Of a stretch of 46,073 bases of DNA, positions 18,644 to 30,456 are shown piece by piece. The number at the start of each line of letters is the position of its first letter. Positions within the stretch are counted from its first letter, which is position 1. Origin of the DNA: Silene noctiflora. Its lineage: Eukaryota; Streptophyta; Magnoliopsida; Caryophyllales; Caryophyllaceae. A program made the position numbers and the translations under genes. The stretch spans positions 80,773 through 126,845 of the forward strand of contig VHZZ01000774.1 in the NCBI GenBank assembly GCA_009801015.1, given 5' to 3'. The notes beneath the pieces are model-generated. The model was not told the origin of the DNA. It saw only the letters and a list, made by a program, of their open reading frames with translations, and searched no databases.

Positions 18644-21275
18644 ATGTCAACACCAACCCAAGAAAACCTGATCATGGTAACCCGACAACCCAAAGGAATA
18701 ACCCACATAACAATAAACCGACCCAAATCCCTAAACTCCTTAACCAAACCCATGTTAACCCGATTAGCACAAGTCTTCAAGTCCTTAGATACAGACCCAT
18801 CAGTCAAAGTAATAATCTTATCGGGTTCGGGTCGGGCCTTTTGTTCAGGTATTGATCTGACAGCTGCAGAAGAAGTGTTCAAGGGAGATGTGAAGGATGT
18901 GGAAAGTGATCCTGTAGCTCAGATGGAAAAGTGTAGGAAACCGATTGTAGGAGCTATTTCTGGGTTTGCTGTTACTGCTGGGTTTGAGATTGCTCTTGCT
19001 TGTGATATTATTGTTGCTTCTAAAGGGACTAAGTTTATTGATTCTCATGCAAGGTTTGGAATTTATTGCGAGACGGGTTTTTTATTGGTTAAACACTCAT
19101 TTATTACTATCACGCTGTTAGACGGTCTTATACAATAACTATTGTTGGTTTGATTTGGTTTTTAGATAATTTAGGGTTGAGTTAATTAGGAAATTGATTG
19201 CTTTTGGCCTTTTTATTAGTTTAGTCATTGGCTTTGCTCTTGATTGGGGTTCTTGTTGCTTTTAATGGGAATAAATTTACTGATTCCTATAGTCCTAACT
19301 CCTATGCAAGGTTTGGACGGTCTTATTATTGGTTAAACATTCATTTATTACTACTACGTAATTATACTGGAAGATGGTCTTACATAATAATTATCGATTT
19401 TTTTTGTTGGTTTGATTTTGTTTTATGATGATTATGGGAGGTGGGTTTTGTACTTTTTTTTGTTATATATGGGATGTAATGATCAAGTTCGATCATTTGG
19501 GTTGGGTTAAATTAGGGATTTTTTTTTTTTTTTTTTTTTTAATTTAGTCATGGTGATGATGAAGGTTGATCAAGGTTTGATTTTTATCCTAAGACGGTCT
19601 TTTTATTGGTCAAACACTTACTCCTTCCATCTTAGTCATTTGTTTAATTTTTCCATTTATGAGTGTCTAATTCATTTGTTTACCTTTCTATATTGAGAAT
19701 AACTTTTAAAGGTAATTTGATAATCCACATAACATACTATCCATTTATCAGTCAATCACAATACCAAACAAATGACCGGGACGGAAGGAGTATTTATTAC
19801 TAATACAATGGAAGACGGTTTTACATAAAAAAATATTAATTTTTTTTTGTTGGTTTGATTTGGTATGATGAGTATGGGAGTTGGGAGGTGGGGTTGTTGT
19901 ATAGAGCAAGACGCAATGATCAATGTTGATAATCTGGGGTTGAGTTAATTAGGAAATTGATTGCCTTTTTTTGGTTAAGTCATTGACTTTGCTCCTGATT
20001 GATGTTCTTGTTGCTTTTAAAGGGACTGAGTTTATTGATTCTCATGCAAGATTAGATTTTTAAGGATGGTTTTATGATTTTTTTGGTGTTTTTATCGAGT
20101 TACTGATTGTGTAAGCGAGGCGTTCTATTATGTCTGTGATTCTGTAAAATTTACAAGACTCGGCTTAACCAGGGAATCACGAATTGGTTCGAGTATGTGG
20201 TCTATATGGACATATGGTATATGGGATTTTCCTTTTGCTGAAATAGGAGAATATTTCAGGGTATTTATCCCTTTTATTATGTGATCTTATGGCTTATGCT
20301 ATTCATTTTTCAGATTATGCAAGTTTAGCTGTGTACTTAATACGTCATTTGTCTAGACACCCAAGTAGACAGTATCAAGCTACGCCGCGAATTGTATATA
20401 TTCCTGTGAATGCTACACTGACCAGTTACCTCGGTGTTACTGGATCGTCGAATCCTCTGTTTCCTTTTTCAGTTAGCTGGTTAGGACAATTTTTCAGTCC
20501 AAATAGGATGATCTAGTAATCTATTTTAAGAACTGTGTTTTCCGTGGTTGTATCTTTGGCGGATTTACAGGTGACCAAGCTCTCCTTAGTTCTAATTGGC
20601 GCGCTTGTTGAGTTGTGATTAGTCGTAGACTCGTAGATACACATAAGATTTGTTAATGTTATCTCCCTCTCCTACCTTCCAACTATTGTATCCAAACAAA
20701 CCCTTAGCTCACTTATTGGCATATATGTACATTCTGCAGATTCGGCATATTTCCATCATGGGGGCTTTCTCAAAAGCTTGCTCGCATAATAGGACCAAAT
20801 AAAGCTCGTGAAGTTTCATTTGGTGCCATACCTTTAACGGCAGAACAGGGTGAGAAGTTAGGATTTGTGAATCATGTAGTTGAAGCTAGTGAATTATTAA
20901 GTAAAGCTGAAGAAATTGCGGAAGCAATTGTGAAGAATAACCAAGACCTCGTCTTAAGGTACAAGTCTGTCATGAATGATGGCTTGAAGCTCAGTTTGGG
21001 TGACGCATTAGCGCTCGAAAAGGTATTTAGCTTCTCTCTACCTAAATCATTAATTCTTCTTGTGTATGCTCGTATATACATTGGATCGTGATTTTTTAGT
21101 GTTTGCTTTGGGAATTTTTGAGGTACTAGGTTAATGTTAACGAATGCTTTTAACATCCCATTTCTGTCAATTTCAGGAAAGAGCTCATAGCTATTACCAA
21201 GGGATGACAAAGGAACAGTTCAAGAAAATGCAGGATTTCATAGCCGGCCGAAGCTCAGGCCAATCGAAGCTGTAA
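18644..21275 (+). CDS. ECHIA: Peroxisomal enoyl-CoA hydratase/isomerase-family protein (ECHIA-like)
   Basis: Exons 18644-19053, 20740-21022 and 21177-21275 give 263 residues. The crotonase fold is clear: an oxyanion-hole segment SGSGRAFCSGIDL (about 60-72) and GFAVTAGFEIALACD (107-121) with Glu115. The C-terminus is SKL, a canonical PTS1 signal, so it should act in peroxisomes, where this family serves fatty-acid beta-oxidation. The whole protein resembles the Arabidopsis enoyl-CoA hydratase 1 of At4g16210. The second catalytic Glu of classical hydratases is not seen: the matching region reads RFGIFPSWGLSQKL. The same replacement is, as I recall, normal in this plant subgroup, so activity may differ from textbook hydration. 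Splicing at AAG|GTTTGG rebuilds Arg137 across intron 1. The gene converges on the F-box gene. Confidence 0.92.
19230..20060 (+). repeat. Decayed copies of the hydratase exon-1 end inside intron 1
   Basis: The exon-1 end (18988-19060: GCTCTTGCTTG...TATTGTTGCTTCTAAAGGGACTAAGTTTATTGATTCTCATGCAAG) is echoed at about 19230-19321 and 19984-20060. The first copy keeps CTATGCAAGGTTTGG, including the GT donor; the second keeps AAAGGGACTGAG, TTTATTGATTCTCATGCAAG and then ATTAG, losing the donor. Intron sequence after the donor (TTGGTTAAACA.TCATTTATTAC, GACGGTCTTA.A.AATAA, TTGTTGGTTTGATTT) is repeated too. The intron therefore grew by tandem duplication across the exon-intron border. Confidence 0.8.
19621..19790. 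mobile_element. Stowaway-type MITE in hydratase intron 1
   Basis: The 170-bp element is flanked by TA at 19619-19620 and 19791-19792. The ends are CTCCTTCCATCTTAGTCATT and, reversed, CTCCTTCCGTCCCGGTCATT, an inverted pair of about 27 bp. It interrupts one of the duplicated intron units: the sequence CAAACACTTA before it and TTTATTAC after it join to match the other copies, so it inserted after the duplication. Confidence 0.88.
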
Positions 21276-22945
21276 ACGTGAAATAATCATCCTAAACGGT
21301 TGCAAATTCCGCTACTTCTAGGTTCTTAGTTTTCCTCAATAAGGTGGATTCATGAGCCAGTTGCAATTCTTGCAATTGAGCAGCATCAAGGAAAATCTGC
21401 CAACTAAGAAATGTCATTCGAGATTTTCTTCAATAGATTATACTCCATAGCATCTTCAGTTCAAGGAGGTCATCTTACCTTGGATTTCAATAGATTATGT
21501 TTTTTATTGCTTATACTCTGTTCCTGTTATCTCTTCTTCGTGGCCATGAGCCCAATAAAATCCTTACAAGAACTTGTAACACGGTCCTACTGTAATAAGC
21601 ACCATACGTGATACGTCCATACCATAGTAAATCTTTCTAATTAAATACCATTTAAATAAAATTCTTATGCTTATTTTTTTATACCAGATTCACTGCGCCA
21701 GTTGAAGTCTCGCACTCACATGCATGCGCCATAACCTGCAGTTCCAGCCAAAGACCATAAATAATCTCCCATTTGCTTTGCATATGATCTACTTTGTAGA
21801 TATAATGCGAACCGGCACTTTTTTATTTAACAAAAAGTGAACAAAAAAAAAAATGATAAAGAAAGGGGTGACTAGATAAAATAGCCAAGTCAAACACTTG
21901 AGCACGCTCATAACAGACAATACAAACCGAGTAGGAGTTGAGCAAGAAGTCTTATTTGAGGACTCGGGAATGATTTTTACAGCCTTTCGATAACTAACAA
22001 GCATTGAAAGAAATTTCAGAGAGCCAAATCTGTCTGCTGAGTATTCCCCCTGTATAGATTGCCTGCATTGTTGACGTGGTCATTGAGCGAGCAACTTGGC
22101 TGTTTTTCGTGTTACTTTCACTTGACTCTGATCATCTTAACGCCACAGCAGTTAGTCAGTTACGCTGCCCTGTGAGGCTGAGATCAATAATCAGCAACTG
22201 CACCCATTCTCATCAAATACTATCTTTCCTCCATCTTTGTCATGTAAACCTCCCTTGCGGTCATCACTAAGAGAGGTATGGATTCCATACCCATATATAC
22301 ATGAGTAAAGTATCGAACACCAGTATATCCAAGAAAATGAAGAGTAGGAATACCATAGGTTGTTATCCAAGAGTCCGCCTTTCATTTCCCTCAAATGTAT
22401 GCAGTTCAGAAGAACTTGGCATCATTTATAAATTATAACTTGCTGCTAGCAATACTCCACAAATCATCATTCCAAGCTACAGTGAAGAATAAGTCACGAA
22501 AGCATGAAACACTTCTATCTTAATCTCGGAATTTCAGAGTTCTAAAATAATTAGCCATTATCTCGATCAATACTGATGAAGCTTCAATACTTCTATAACA
22601 TCAAAGAACCACCATTTCACGAGCATTCATCAGCTTGCTTTCAAGAGCATGCTATTCAACCTAAGAGTGTCTAAACAACACTTGATGTATGCATCTACGA
22701 ATCTCATCTACTCGAAAGACCCCATTTGAAGAGAGTAGTGACAGAGAATCGGAGAAAGGGTATCGAAAGGATTAAAAAAAAGTCACACCAAATCAGGGAT
22801 ACCATAAATTTATCATAATATAAAGCATTACCAATCATTCATGAAACAATACAAGCATCATGGAGAACGAATGACAATTTCTTCCATATGTACATACAAA
22901 TTACTTGCTAATTCTATATACAGATTTCTAATGATGATGTGCACC
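21276..22945. other. Convergent intergenic region / 3' UTRs
   Basis: The hydratase 3' UTR enters from the left and the F-box 3' UTR from the right. I see no supported gene, no transposon ends and no RNA gene. Short open frames on both strands look random. Where the transcripts end cannot be told from sequence alone. Confidence 0.5.
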
Positions 22946-24037
22946 TTACTGACACGAAACTATTGTGTTACTGAATGCATAAGCCGAGTACCACAAAGGA
23001 AGTGTTGAGTTGCTCTTCACCGAATACATTTCTTTCCAAACTCGAGTTCTCCTATGGTATAACAGTATCTGTTTATGTGTAGCAAGAAAAACACACTCAC
23101 CACTCTGGCTTATCGGGAAAATTCCAGGGATCAGCCCTCTGATACATCTGAGACTCACCCGATCTGCCATTCTCCAATCCTGTTTCGCATAGTCCTCCAA
23201 CACCCATATATTCATCCAAGCATCTGAAATTTGAATTATCGACAAGAACCCATTTGATTCCAACAAATACATCCGATTCCCAGTCCCACAAACCATCTCA
23301 CTAGGCAAATAAATCTTCCTCCAACCATCATTATCTAAATCAAGCACAAGTATACACGAGTAGCTCACCGTCAACCAATGAAGCATCCCATTCACAAACA
23401 CAACCTGATTCCTATTCATTTGCGTAAAACTATCCTCTTGCAAAGACATAAACTTTCTCCACTTGTTCACCCTCGAGTCATACACCAACGATATAAACGT
23501 ATTATCCGCCCTATGCCCAAACGAACGATGATACCCCGCTAACACAACACTAAACCGCCTCCTATCACTTAAATCACAAGCAATACCAACCAAAGTTGCA
23601 TCCCCATCAGGGTAAAACCTAGTAACAGGCCTCTCCCGTCTTTTCGGAAGCACTTTATACTCCCTAGTCATCGGATTACAGACGTAAAACACGCCCTTAT
23701 CCGGAATACTAGAGCAACATAACAATCCATTACATGATGCCCTAACTTTAACCCTATCTTTCAAGAAATCCAATGAAAATTCAGAGACACCCTTCATATG
23801 ATCAACAAAAATCAAACTACATTTTTGTTCAGAAACCTCAGTAATTTCAACTAAAACCATAGATTGCATAACTGAAATTGCATTAAACAGATGAATAAAG
23901 TAATTATCTTTGGGTAATTTGTACCAATATTTACACACAGTTCTAAACCTAAAAAGGGATTTAATTGGTAATCTTGCTAGAATCTGGAGAAAAACTTCAT
24001 CTGGGAAAAACCCATTTGCAGAATCCAATGAATTCAT
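22946..24037 (-). CDS. F-box protein with kelch-like/associated C-terminal domain (At5g49610-like)
   Basis: A single coding exon gives 363 residues. The F-box occupies about residues 9-50 (FFPDEVFLQILARLPIKSLF), the part that binds SKP1 in SCF ubiquitin ligases. The remainder is an F-box-associated region with NPMTREYKVLPK, RFYPDGDATLVG, VVLAGYHRSFG and FVNGMLHWL motifs, which should recognise a target; the target is unknown. The protein is close along its length to Arabidopsis At5g49610 as I remember it. I chose the ATG at 24037 rather than an in-frame ATG at 24070, because a splice acceptor (TTTAATTAG, 24051) falls between them, the extra residues are hydrophobic and unlike the family, and the chosen start aligns with relatives. 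Confidence 0.9.
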   Translation of the reverse strand: MNSLDSANGFFPDEVFLQILARLPIKSLFRFRTVCKYWYKLPKDNYFIHLFNAISVMQSMVLVEITEVSEQKCSLIFVDHMKGVSEFSLDFLKDRVKVRASCNGLLCCSSIPDKGVFYVCNPMTREYKVLPKRRERPVTRFYPDGDATLVGIACDLSDRRRFSVVLAGYHRSFGHRADNTFISLVYDSRVNKWRKFMSLQEDSFTQMNRNQVVFVNGMLHWLTVSYSCILVLDLDNDGWRKIYLPSEMVCGTGNRMYLLESNGFLSIIQISDAWMNIWVLEDYAKQDWRMADRVSLRCIRGLIPGIFPISQSGECVFLATHKQILLYHRRTRVWKEMYSVKSNSTLPLWYSAYAFSNTIVSCQ

Positions 24038-24050
24038 TTGGATAATTAAT

Positions 24051-24271
24051 CTAATTAAACATATGATCAAAAGTCAATAATTACACCCTAAATGAAATGA
24101 ACCCTAGATGAAATGAATCTTATTATGGGGATAATTTGGGATCAAATAATGGAATTGGGATTGAATAAGATTATTGAATTATTGAATACATATTGAATTT
24201 ATGAGGGAAAAGGGGATGAAATTATGGTAAGTTAAGGTTGATTATAGAAAACTGAAAAGGTGAAAACCTAC
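24051..24271 (-). other. Probable intron in the 5' UTR of the F-box gene
   Basis: On the minus strand a donor CCCAG|GTAGGTTTTC (exon end near 24272) and an acceptor TTTAATTAG (ending at 24051) bound about 220 AT-rich bases. The acceptor lies 13 bp before the chosen ATG. This explains why the upstream in-frame ATG at 24070 is probably intronic. It is inferred from splice motifs only. Confidence 0.5.
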
Positions 24272-24374
24272 CTGGGTAACCGCATGCTCAGGGTTCGTCC
24301 GAGATAAAGAAAATTTTGGGTGTGGACTGGACTGAACATCATGTACACGTTCAAGTGTTCAACAAAACAAATAA

Positions 24375-24969
24375 GGGGTGTTTGGTTAACTCATCCTAGG
24401 TATAAGGTATGAGTTTGGAATGAGTTAAACTCATACCTTATATTTGTTTCATGTTTTTTGTATTTTGATACCCATACCTCAAACCCATGAGGTATGGGTT
24501 TCTCATACCCAAGGGGAGGGGTGGGTATGAGAATGATACATTTGGGTATCGAATAAAAGAAGAGAATTAAAAAGAAAAATGTTATGAAAATATCCATATT
24601 TTTTAAATATTCATAAAATTAAATTGTTTTTAAGACTTTTTTTTTTCGGGAAAAATACACAATGATTTTTTCCATACATGTTTAGTATATTTAAGAACAA
24701 AAATATTATGATATTTAAAAAAAAGCAACATATATAAAAAAAATTATCGAAAAGTTTTAACTAATTAATACATGGAAATTTAAAGTAGAAAATTAATAAA
24801 TAAGTAAATAGTACAAAATCTTATTAATAAAATAAACTAACAACAAGATTTGATTCCTCATCCTAGAATTGAACCAAACACAAGGTATGAGGAATCGAGT
24901 TCCAACCCATACCACCCTGGTTTGATTCCTGATTCCATACCGATACCTTTGTGCGAACCAAACGCTCCC
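24375..24969. mobile_element. Tourist/Harbinger-like MITE, 595 bp
   Basis: The ends GGGGTGTTTGGTT and (reversed) GGGAGCGTTTGGTT are inverted partners, flanked by TAA on both sides (24372-24374 and 24970-24972), the PIF/Harbinger three-base duplication. Subterminal regions repeat CTCATACC and GGTATGAG words in both orientations. There is no transposase. It lies in the upstream flank of the F-box gene. Confidence 0.8.
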
Positions 24970-25071
24970 TAACTTACTTCATATTTAAAACCGTCATACC
25001 AAAGTGGGTTTAGTGTGGTGACTAGCGTTACTCATCTCATCGCTTAATTTTGAGGTTAGACATTTGATCCA

Positions 25072-27667
25072 TCTATATCTATATTCTATATATATTATTA
25101 AAAGAGACTTCTTTCGAGCGATATTAGAGCGTCTACATCATCTTTTTTAGTTTTAGAAAAGTATATTATAAGATCTTCCAAGATTATGACAAAGATACTC
25201 TGTAATATTTTTAATATCAAAGCTATATTTTACATAAAAGAATTGTTTGATTATCAATTTAACCAAAAAGTATAATGCAAAATATTTAGAAACTTATTTA
25301 TTTGGATTCGTAACGAAAAATAATTTCATTTGAGTATAAATTTCGTATTATTTACTACTTCCTCACTTACATTGAATTGTTTACATTTACTTTTTGCACA
25401 AATATTAAGAAAATGAGATATCTCTATTTTTCATATGTTTATTTACACAATTACTCTCATGTAAACCCTCATATTTTGGCACTTACCCACCGAAAGGTGT
25501 AAAAGTTGACAAGAGTATGTGAGTCACTTAATTGATAAAAAAAATATCGATATATAGAAACTTAGACAATCAAGCGGAGCGGGGTAAAATAGAAAACGTA
25601 AATAATTCAATTGTATGAACGAATTATTATTATTTTCTCGTATTTTAATTATGATAAAGGATGGTTTACTTCTTAATATGTTATTTGTCCCACATTGAAG
25701 AATTATGTAGGTGTGGTAAATATATTACATATAAATAGTAGAATTGTCCCCACATTGGAAGATTACCATTAGGTGGTTAATCCTATGATTATAAATATGA
25801 GACATCTTTGAAACTTGGGTATCAAACAAAAATCTCCAGAGTCTTTTAAGTATTGTCTTAGAGAACTGTTAAGAGTTTGTATTATTAAAAATTAATTAAT
25901 AATTAAATAATTTAGGAAAGTATCCTAAATAATATTTTTGATATAAAAAATATAGTAGAAAATATTTTATCTATTATTATAATTAGAATAAAATATATAT
26001 TTCAAATATTATATTCAGTATTTATAATTTTTATATAAAAATTTTTACATTTTATTTGACAAAAAGGTATCGTAAAAAAATTACGAAAATAATATAATTA
26101 GATTATATTGGTTGTTAAAAAAACTATCATTAGAGTATAAATTTCATTTATTTGCACATATTTTAATTATGATAATAAAAATAGAAAAAAAAAAAAGGAT
26201 GTGAATATTAATAGATGGTATATAACTATTACATATATTGAAGCAGCAATTGTCCGTATTCGGAATTTGAGCGATGTCGAACTAGGTGCGAAAAAGATGG
26301 TGTATTTCTTAGTATGTTTGTCCCTCATTGAAAAATAATGTAGGTGTGGTGAATAAATTACATATAAATAGAATAATTGTCCCACATCGAAAGATTACTA
26401 TAAGATGAGCTGATTCTATGATTATATAAATAGAAGACATCGTTACAACTTAGGTATCAACTCAAAATATTTTGAGTCTCTAAATTATTCTCTTAGAGAG
26501 CTTTAAGAGTTTGTATCATTATCCCCACAATATGATATAATTTTCTATATTATATTCAAACTCATGATTATAATTTTTATTTATATAAAAACTTATACAT
26601 TTCATTTGACAAAAAAATATCATAAAAAAATTATGAAAATTATATAATTAGATTCGTGGTGAAAAAAATGTTATCATTAGAGTATAGGTTTTATATCATT
26701 TGCACGAATTTTAATTATGATAAAAAAAACTTACGGATATTAATAGATAGTATAATATTTGTTCATTATCAAATCGGGTTGTATGTCAAATTAGGTGCGA
26801 ACCATATGGTGTACTTCTCAGTATATTATTTGTACCACATTGAAAAATTAGAAGAATATCATAAGGTGAAAGGTGAAATGTCCCACATAAGAAAATTATC
26901 ATAAAGTAGGTGATCCCATGATTATAAATAAGGGCTATTATTGAAACTTAGGTATCAACACAAAATCTTTTGAGTCTCTCAAGTATCATAAGGTGGGGTG
27001 GGATTGATTATAAATGTGAGGTGAATTGTCCCATATTAGAAGATTATCATAAGGTGGGGTGATCTCATGATTATAAATAAGAGTCATCATTGACAACATA
27101 CTAATATTAAGCACATAAATATTTATAGAGGCAATTATATATTAGTGATATTATAATATGTCTATTTAAAAAAAATTATGAAAATAATATCATTAGATTT
27201 GTGGTAAAAAATGCTACCATCAAACTATAGATTTGTATAACTTATTCATATTGAAAATTGTGTAATTTTTAATTAATAAATTTGCTCCATATTGAAAGAT
27301 AATGTAGGTGTGATGAATATACTATGTATAAATAGTTGAATTGTCCAAAACCAAAAGATTATCATAAGGTGGGGTGACCTCATGATTATAAATAAGAGTA
27401 TCATTGATCTTAGTATCAATCTAAAATCTTTGGAGTCTCTCAAATATTGTCTTAGAGAACTCTTATAATAGTTTGTATTAACGATACGCGTTCACTTACA
27501 GCAATAACATACAAATATATATTAAGCCTAACAATATTTTTTTTCATTAACAAAGTATTATCTTTTGAAAATGAGATTTTAATCATATGTAAACAAATAA
27601 TTAGACATAAAATGTAGCACTATAACTAAGTTAATTACCCCGTTGTAGCGCACGGGTGTCAAACTAT
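25072..27667 (+). mobile_element. Probable non-autonomous Helitron carrying a repeat array
   Basis: The left boundary resembles Helitron 5' ends: an A followed by TCTATAT..., leading into TCTATATATATTATTAAAAG (the exact start could be 25072, 25078 or 25085). The right boundary has a hairpin CCCCGTTGTAGCGCACGGG at 27638-27656, followed ten bases later by CTAT, close to the CTRR terminus. There is no target duplication, as expected. No Rep/helicase ORF is inside, so it would depend on others. The same hairpin-plus-CTA layout occurs at 45931 in reverse. The imperfect last base and uncertain start lower confidence. Confidence 0.55.
25300..27540 (+). repeat. Degenerate ~545-bp tandem repeat, LTR-like units
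   Basis: The phrase TATCATTAGAGTATAAATTT and its variants occurs near 25330, 26130, 26675 and 27220. Each is followed by TTTTAATTATGATAA-like text, then TTGTCCCACATTG, AGATTA.CATAAGGTGG, a TATAAATA box, TTTTGAGTCTCTC and TTGTCTTAGAGAACT. Spacing is about 545 bp for the later copies and about 800 bp for the first, where a 25360-25570 insert intervenes. A promoter-like TATA followed by a polyA-like end is reminiscent of LTRs, but I see no internal retrotransposon domain. No gene is present. Confidence 0.7.
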
Positions 27668-27714
27668 TATTTATGAAATTGAGCAAACTTTTTAGCCAAC
27701 TATACCTAGATATG

Positions 27715-27960
27715 GCAAAGTTGATGGTCCAATAAGATTGACCTGAGACCCAGAAAATGTGACCCAAAGTTGACATGATAAACCCGAAGTGATCCAACAT
27801 AAAGTGACCCGACTTGAAGTCCAAGATGACTTACTTAAGGCAAAAATTTTGACTTGAAATTACCCAAAAGTGACCTGTCTAAAAATGACCCGACCCGAAA
27901 TAGCCCGATAAATTGTCGACCCGAAATGACCCGACTTAAATAACTCACCTATCAAGCACT
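27715..27960. repeat. Degenerate TGACCCGA-rich repeat
   Basis: TGACCCGA, GACCCGAAATGACCCGA and AAAGTGACC recur irregularly, about every 15-25 bp, between the Helitron end and the hAT-like MITE. There is no ORF or fixed period. The rest of 27668-28134 shows nothing else. Confidence 0.5.
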
Positions 27961-28134
27961 TATAACTTACGATGGAATAGATACGCTTATCATGAAAATT
28001 GACTAGATAACATGAAGTAGTTACTCTAAGATATGATTAAGCATAAAAAAAACAAATAAAAACACATTGTGATCGATAACTTAATGAAAACCTGTCACAA
28101 CGAGTCTTCCTCCTCTCGAGGCCTTATTCATAAG

Positions 28135-28440
28135 TAGAGGTGTGCATTGGGCTGGGCCAAGTGCGGACTGAGCTAAGTGCCAGCAGTCAAGACACGACAC
28201 TAGGTGAGGACCAGATTGGGTTGGGCCAGTCTTGTCTAACACTAGCCCGACCCACCGAGTAACAGGCCAATGTTGGGCCTTCATATTTTCTTATTAGTGT
28301 TTGGATCGGGTTAGGCTGAGGAAGTTGCGGCACTAGCCCGGCCCGAGGAGATATATATGTCGTGTCATAAAAATATGCTAGTCGGGCTGCTAGATGTCGG
28401 CCCACGAAGCCAGGTTGACCCGCTTTGGTGTACACCTCTA
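28135..28440. mobile_element. hAT-like MITE, 306 bp
   Basis: The ends are TAGAGGTGTGCA and (reversed) TAGAGGTGTACA, a good inverted pair. The flanks TTCATAAG (28127-28134) and TCCATATG (28441-28448) agree at 6 of 8 positions, compatible with an old 8-bp hAT duplication. The interior is unusually GC-rich for this window, with GGGCTGGGCC and GCCCGGCCCG words, which tells against a local origin. It lies 5' of the J-domain gene. Confidence 0.7.
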
Positions 28441-28699
28441 TCCATATGACTCACATACCATAACTCTTAGTCTTACCATCCCCACAAGAAAAAGTTTGGA
28501 GGAAAAAATCATTGGAAAATCAGATCAAGATACACACAAAAAGCACCTTTCATTTTTAGTGATGAAAGGTCACAAATACTTAACTAGCAACCCCCACAAG
28601 GCCACAACACAAACTCAAAACAATACACACACAAGACTGAAAGCAATTGGTATCTATCTACCTCTTAACCCATTTTTGTAGCACTCAATTTTCACCCAA

Positions 28700-30456
28700 T
28701 TAACTAACATTGTTTTTCCCTCAATTCCACCCAATTTCTTCTTTGATTTTTTCTCCAATTTCAACAAAGCAAAACTCCAATTTGTGTTGTGTGTAACATT
28801 TACGCGATCTTTTCATTTTGTCGCCCTTGATTTTGATTGACCTCTAAACCCTAGCAGGTAGCACTCTCAATTTTAATTTTTAGTTTTTATTAGTTTTTGA
28901 ATTTGGTTTTTGTTGATTTGAAGTGGGTTTTTGTTTAATTTATCTGGGTTTTGTTTATTTTTTGTAATTTTTTTTGTTGGAAATATAGTATTAGTTTGGA
29001 TTTGTTGCGATATTAGTGGTATGAATTTGCTTAAATTGAGTTTGTTTTGTGTTTTGCTGCAATTTGTGAGATGGGTTTTGCTTAATTGATTAAGTAGGTT
29101 GTGGTAATGTATAAATGGTGAAAAAAATGGATAAAGTAGAAACGAGGTAGTAAGATTATCTTGGGTGAATTAGTTATGTAGTGTTATATGGTAATCGGTT
29201 TCTTGAAATAGAACTCGGCAATGATTAGGCATTTGTAGAGGGTGCCTTTCGGTTAGGGAGATTTGTAGTGAACTATCAGTGGTTTTAATTAGGGAGCTCA
29301 AAGAGAGTGATTGTGGATTGACCTTTATTCTGTCGAAAAAAAAGTAATTGAGCCGATTAGTTGCGAAGGTCAACGTGAGGTAATGTTGAGAATATTGCTG
29401 ATTTAGTTAGCAACGGAGTTTAGGAATGTATTTAGTTGAAGGAGGAGAGTTCCATCTCATCGGAATTTAGGAATTGTTTAGTCAAAGCACGAGAGTTCGT
29501 CTCTTTGAGAGGGTTGAAGATGAGAAGAGAACAGCCTTCAAGAGAGGGAATCTGGCAGACAACAATCACAAATTAACGGAAGCAAAATGCACCGAATGTT
29601 GTTCTTTTCTTGCTTCCTTTGTTAAAATTTCATTTCAAATGATCAAAAAGCTATTGCTAGTTTTGTGGCACACTTCTAGAGTCCTAGACATGGAAAGCTT
29701 TGTGCTTATATGGTGGCCTTTTGTTTACATGATGGAATGTCCGTCATGGGATATAAATAAATTTTCAACTTGCGGATTTGTGACAGTTTTTTTTTTTTTT
29801 TTTTTCTTAAAGTGAAATGTCAAATTGTTCGGCATGGGTAGGCTAGGTAGTATGATCAGTCTGGGTAAAACAGGTGATAGATTAAAAACCACGACCAGAA
29901 TTTGTAATAAAATCGTTTCATTGGTCTGAAAACACTCGGTTAAATGAATCAAATTGTATTTCTGAGAGATTTCTGTCACTCAATGATTGAATTATTTGTT
30001 CACTCTTAAAAATAGTTGAGTCTTCTCTTAGCCAAGATAAGTTAGTGAGATACCTATGAGTCTACAATGTTTCAAAAGAACACGCAGAAAAAGGAGTTCA
30101 TTCCTCTTGAATATCATTTTTAATGCTCTTCGTTCATGAGTCCGAGCAACTGGAGTGTTTTTAAGTGAATGTAGGAAATATTAATATTGGAAGATGACAT
30201 AGTTATAGATGTTCGAACTTTCTGCATTTCCCCTTTCCACTGAAGCTTTTTTTTTGGAGGCGAATATAACACTTGACAGTTTTTATCTGTTTTACTGATC
30301 TGAAAAAAGTGTACAAAAACTCATAGACCTGCTTTCTCGTTCGGTTTGACAGATAGGAACTATCTACAGCGTTATTTTGCCGATTTGGCACAAGCTGGCC
30401 ATGTGATCAAGTGTTTTGCTTTCATATTTGTGCAAGTATTGCGCAATATTTTGCGA
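28700..30456 (+). other. Probable 5' UTR with intron, J-domain gene
   Basis: A pyrimidine-rich leader around 28700-28850 ends AAACCCTAGCAG followed by GTAGCACTC, a good donor at 28857. AAACCCTAG is a telo-box, common near starts of plant housekeeping genes. An acceptor GGTTTGACAG ends at 30352, 105 bp before the chosen ATG. A roughly 1.5-kb leader intron is inferred. No other gene is supported in this interval; open frames inside it do not resemble proteins. Confidence 0.45.

Noticed and set aside
20289-20516. 75-codon open frame within the hydratase gene
   Set aside because: It lies inside intron 1, which the conserved protein requires to be removed.
30346-30456. Upstream extension of the J-domain protein start
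   Set aside because: It begins with TTG and runs through a probable splice acceptor at 30352; MARKG at 30457 is the better start.
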